From: Aquifex aeolicus
GTDB lineage: Bacteria > Aquificota > Aquificia > Aquificales > Aquificaceae
Direction: 5' to 3'
Length of the DNA: 8,019 nucleotides
Assembly (NCBI GenBank): GCA_015662815.1
Contig: DQTK01000094.1
Coordinates: 1 to 8,019 of the forward strand
Both the position numbers and the translations under genes were made by a program. Positions within the stretch are counted from its first letter, which is position 1, and each line of letters opens with the position of its first letter. Below, one piece after another: positions 5,929 through 8,019 of this stretch. The notes beneath the pieces were generated by a model, which had not been told where the DNA came from, did not search any database, and saw nothing but the letters and a program-made list of their open reading frames with translations.

Positions 5929-5973
5929 AATCTCATACAAAACCTTGTAGTTAAAAATTATATTGATAAAGTT

Positions 5974-7338
5974 ATGATAGATACCCACTGTCATCTGGAT
6001 TTACTTAAAGAAAAGGATAGGGAAGAGGCTTTGAAAGATACAAGATTGGAATATTTGATAAATGTAGGGTTTGATAAGACAACTATAAGTAATGCCATAA
6101 AGTTTGCCCGGGATTATGAAAAAGTCTACATAACAATAGGATTTCATCCCCACGAAGCGGATAAGGTTACCGATGAAGACCTAGATTGGTTAAAATCGCT
6201 TGCCGAGAGAAATTCAAAAGTAAGAGCTATAGGAGAGATAGGGTTGGATTTTTACAAGAATTACTCCGATAGGAAGAAACAGGAAGACATTTTCAGAAAA
6301 CAAATACAGATAGCAAAAGAGCTAGGGTTGCCGGTAGTTATCCACATGAGGGAAGCAGAAGAAAAAACTATAAGAATTCTCAGGGAGGAAGGAGCCTACG
6401 AAATAGGCGGAGTTATGCATTGTTTTACTGGTTCTTATGAAACCATGAAAAAAGCCGTAGATATGGGATTCTTTATATCCTACTCCGGAATAATTACCTA
6501 TAAAAATGCGGAAAACTTAAGAGAGGTGGTAAAGAAAACTCCCACTTCAAGAATTCTCCTCGAAACAGATTCTCCTTTTCTTTCTCCTCAACCTGTAAGA
6601 GGAAAACCCAATAAACCTTCCAATATCTTTTACACCGCAGAGGTTCTTACAAAGCTACTTCCGAACACTTCATTGGAAGATGTAGACCGCATGACTTCCC
6701 AAAATGCCAAACAAATTTTTAACCTAAACGGTGTGGTAAAAAAAAACACCATAACTTATGTAATAAATAACAAGCTTTACATAAATTTAACCAATAAATG
6801 CAATCTTCATTGCGTATTTTGTCAGAGGGAAAGGGAAAGAAATTTCTGGGTAAAAGGCCACTGGGTATGGGTAGATAGGGACCCGAGTGTTGATGAGGTA
6901 ATTAAAGAAATCGGAAATCCAACAAGATACGATGAAATAGTGTTCTGTGGATACGGAGAACCGACGCTCAGATTTTCCGCTTTAAAAAACATAGCAAAAT
7001 GGGTGAAGGAAAGAGGAGGAAGGGTAAGGGTGGATACAAACGGTCTACTCTTTACATTTCTTCCCAAAGAGAAATTGAAAGAACTTGTAGGTATTGTGGA
7101 TACCTTTTCTGTGAGCCTCAATGCTCAAGATGAAGAAACGTATAACAAGGTTTGCAGACCGGCTAACCCTAATGCCTTTAAAAAGGTTATAGAGTTTATA
7201 AAGGAAGCTAAAAGATTGGGTTTTGAAGTGATTGTTTCCGCCGTTGATTACAACGGGGTTGATATGGAAAAAACTGAGGAACTGGCAAAAACCTTTGGAG
7301 CAAAGTGGAAATACAGAACTTATGAAGTTGTTGGGTAA
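5974..7338 (+). CDS. TatD-family metallohydrolase fused to a radical SAM domain
   Basis: Residues 1-253 are a full TatD domain, a two-metal TIM-barrel hydrolase with DNase activity in studied members. The metal ligands are His5 and His7 (DTHCHLD), Glu88 (GEIGLDFY), His124 (VIHMREA), His149 (MHCFTGS) and Asp199 (ETDSPFL). Residues 262-454 are a compact radical SAM domain with Cys276, Cys280 and Cys283 (CNLHCVFC) for the 4Fe-4S cluster. GYGEP follows for SAM binding, and a beta/alpha half-barrel to the end. This matches a known radical SAM group found fused to or beside TatD; I recall it as the TatD-linked family, with unknown reaction. There is no C-terminal SPASM-type cysteine cluster. The joint (254-260) is encoded by an A9 run. 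The ATG at 5974 lacks an SD sequence but gives the family's exact N-terminus. The gene overlaps comF by 17 bases. Confidence 0.93.
   Translation: MIDTHCHLDLLKEKDREEALKDTRLEYLINVGFDKTTISNAIKFARDYEKVYITIGFHPHEADKVTDEDLDWLKSLAERNSKVRAIGEIGLDFYKNYSDRKKQEDIFRKQIQIAKELGLPVVIHMREAEEKTIRILREEGAYEIGGVMHCFTGSYETMKKAVDMGFFISYSGIITYKNAENLREVVKKTPTSRILLETDSPFLSPQPVRGKPNKPSNIFYTAEVLTKLLPNTSLEDVDRMTSQNAKQIFNLNGVVKKNTITYVINNKLYINLTNKCNLHCVFCQRERERNFWVKGHWVWVDRDPSVDEVIKEIGNPTRYDEIVFCGYGEPTLRFSALKNIAKWVKERGGRVRVDTNGLLFTFLPKEKLKELVGIVDTFSVSLNAQDEETYNKVCRPANPNAFKKVIEFIKEAKRLGFEVIVSAVDYNGVDMEKTEELAKTFGAKWKYRTYEVVG
6730..6754 (+). other. A9 slippery run at the TatD / radical SAM domain junction
   Basis: Nine adenines (6738-6746) followed by CACC encode Val-Lys-Lys-Asn in the linker. 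The register is A-AAA-AAC, a classical shift-prone heptamer at 6741-6747. In the -1 frame a TAA occurs at 6768-6770, and in the +1 frame at 6752-6754, so either shift ends the protein at about 260-265 residues, the usual size of a stand-alone TatD. The run is flanked by GGTGT (6730-6734) and ACACC (6746-6750), which could pair. Whether slippage occurs is untested. Confidence 0.5.
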
Positions 7339-7969
7339 ACTCCTTGATTATACATTTCTTTCAAAGAATTTATGCAAAATTTGTGGAAAAGAATTTGAAC
7401 CTGAAGACCAGGGATTCATATGTGAAGTATGCCTTTCTACCTTAAAGCCTTACGAATTTTTCGAAGATTATAGAGATATACCCTACGTAGATTCCTATGA
7501 ATTTTTTGGAAAGTACGATGGCATTCTTCGCGATGTAATAATCCTATACAAGTTCCAATCTGTTAAACCCTTAAGTAAGATAATTGCAAAGATTTTAGAA
7601 GAACCTTTAATGGATTTTTGGGACAATTTGAAACCGGATATATTCACCTACGTTCCCGTTCACTTTATAAGGTGGTTCAGTAGAGGTTATGACCACAATG
7701 AAGAGGTTTTAAAACTTTTAAATATTCCCTACAGGAAAATCTTGAGAAGAAAAAAGTATGCAAAACCTTTAGCGGGTTATGGAAAAACTGAGCGGGAAAG
7801 GATTATCATGAATGCCTACGAAGTTTTAAACTCCGAAGAAATTCGGGGGAAAAGAATACTTGTATACGATGATATTCTAACTACCGGTTCAACTGCAAAA
7901 AATATCGCGAAAATACTTAAAGAATCTGGAGCAAAGGAGGTTCATTTCTACTTCTTGGTCAAAGAGTGA
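7322..7969 (+). CDS. comF: ComF-family protein (zinc finger plus phosphoribosyltransferase fold)
   Basis: ComF proteins are cytoplasmic and in naturally competent bacteria act with ComFA in moving single-stranded DNA inward. Elsewhere (GntX/YhgH) their role is less clear. The N-terminus has a four-cysteine zinc ribbon: Cys18 and Cys21 (CKIC), then Cys34 and Cys37 (CEVC). YVPVHFIRWFSRGYDHNEE (110-128) is the family's central motif, with DHNE where many members have NQAE or NQSE. KRILVYDDILTTGST (177-191) is the PRPP-binding loop with Asp183 and Asp184. At 215 residues it is near family size. The start is placed at ATG 7322, which overlaps the end of the TatD fusion by 17 bases. An in-frame ATG at 7232 would add 30 residues that have no place in ComF. 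No SD sequence is seen, so coupling to the upstream gene is likely. Confidence 0.9.
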   Translation: MKLLGKLLDYTFLSKNLCKICGKEFEPEDQGFICEVCLSTLKPYEFFEDYRDIPYVDSYEFFGKYDGILRDVIILYKFQSVKPLSKIIAKILEEPLMDFWDNLKPDIFTYVPVHFIRWFSRGYDHNEEVLKLLNIPYRKILRRKKYAKPLAGYGKTERERIIMNAYEVLNSEEIRGKRILVYDDILTTGSTAKNIAKILKESGAKEVHFYFLVKE

Positions 7970-8019
7970 TAAAGTTTCTGTATCTCTTCCATTATTTCAA
8001 AGGAAACTTTTTTAAAGTT
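7948..8019 (-). CDS. Possible C-terminal end of a minus-strand gene entering from the right edge
   Basis: The minus strand is open from the edge to a TAG at 7950-7948 and encodes 23 residues ending FEIMEEIQKLYHSLTKK. The amphipathic, charged helix looks like real protein, and the other two minus-strand frames stop quickly. It would overlap the end of comF by 22 bases tail to tail, like the epmA/cinA pair. Twenty-three residues are too few to name a family, and a plus-strand frame is also open in the last 48 bases, so this stays tentative. Confidence 0.38.
   Translation of the reverse strand, partial: NFKKVSFEIMEEIQKLYHSLTKK

Noticed and set aside
5936..5949. Small hairpin TACAA-N4-TTGTA after the reductase, as a terminator
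   Set aside because: A five-pair AT-rich stem without a T run would not be stable, least of all at high temperature.
6822..7121. Minus-strand frame opposite the radical SAM domain
   Set aside because: It is antisense to conserved radical SAM sequence, with no motif of its own.
7232..7321. Earlier ATG for comF
   Set aside because: The extra 30 residues lie in another frame of the radical SAM domain and precede the family's usual N-terminus. ATG 7322 is nearer the zinc ribbon.
1..8019. tRNA, rRNA, CRISPR arrays, insertion sequences, attachment sites
   Set aside because: I saw no cloverleaf-like sequence, no regularly spaced repeats, no transposase motifs and no terminal inverted repeats with target duplications.

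Overview
The window looks like chromosome of an Aquificales bacterium very close to Aquifex aeolicus. The 617-residue MnmG reads almost residue for residue like the A. aeolicus protein as I remember it. The DNA is AT-rich, and the proteins are rich in Glu, Lys and Ile, as expected of a hyperthermophile. The species call rests on memory of that family, not on a search.

Left part (1-1572, minus strand): a tight run of four genes that I do not recognise. In transcription order they are a 115-residue helical protein with a TTG start, a 165-residue membrane-anchored beta-rich protein, a 177-residue multi-pass membrane protein, and a very basic protein cut by the left edge. The last three are joined by ATGA and TAATG stop/start overlaps. 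All four have strong Shine-Dalgarno (SD) sequences, whereas none of the six complete genes in the rest of the window does. This cassette is the best candidate here for an undescribed membrane system. An AT-rich divergent promoter region (1573-1758) separates it from mnmG.

Middle (1759-5928): mnmG (tRNA U34 modification) is followed 4 bases later by an EpmA/GenX-type class II synthetase paralogue, which together form a translation-quality operon. A CinA-type protein on the minus strand overlaps the end of epmA tail to tail. It has lost the N-terminal COG1058 domain but keeps a KH-like middle part and the PncC amidase domain. Ten bases separate its start from a divergent FolM/PTR1-like short-chain reductase.

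Right part (5974-8019): a TatD metallohydrolase fused to a radical SAM domain overlaps a comF gene by 17 bases. An A9 run, the longest homopolymer in the window, sits exactly at the TatD/radical-SAM junction in the slippery register A-AAA-AAC. Both alternative frames stop almost at once, so slippage would release a TatD of normal length. A possible C-terminal end of another minus-strand gene overlaps the end of comF.

I see no rRNA, tRNA, CRISPR array, insertion sequence or convincing intrinsic terminator.
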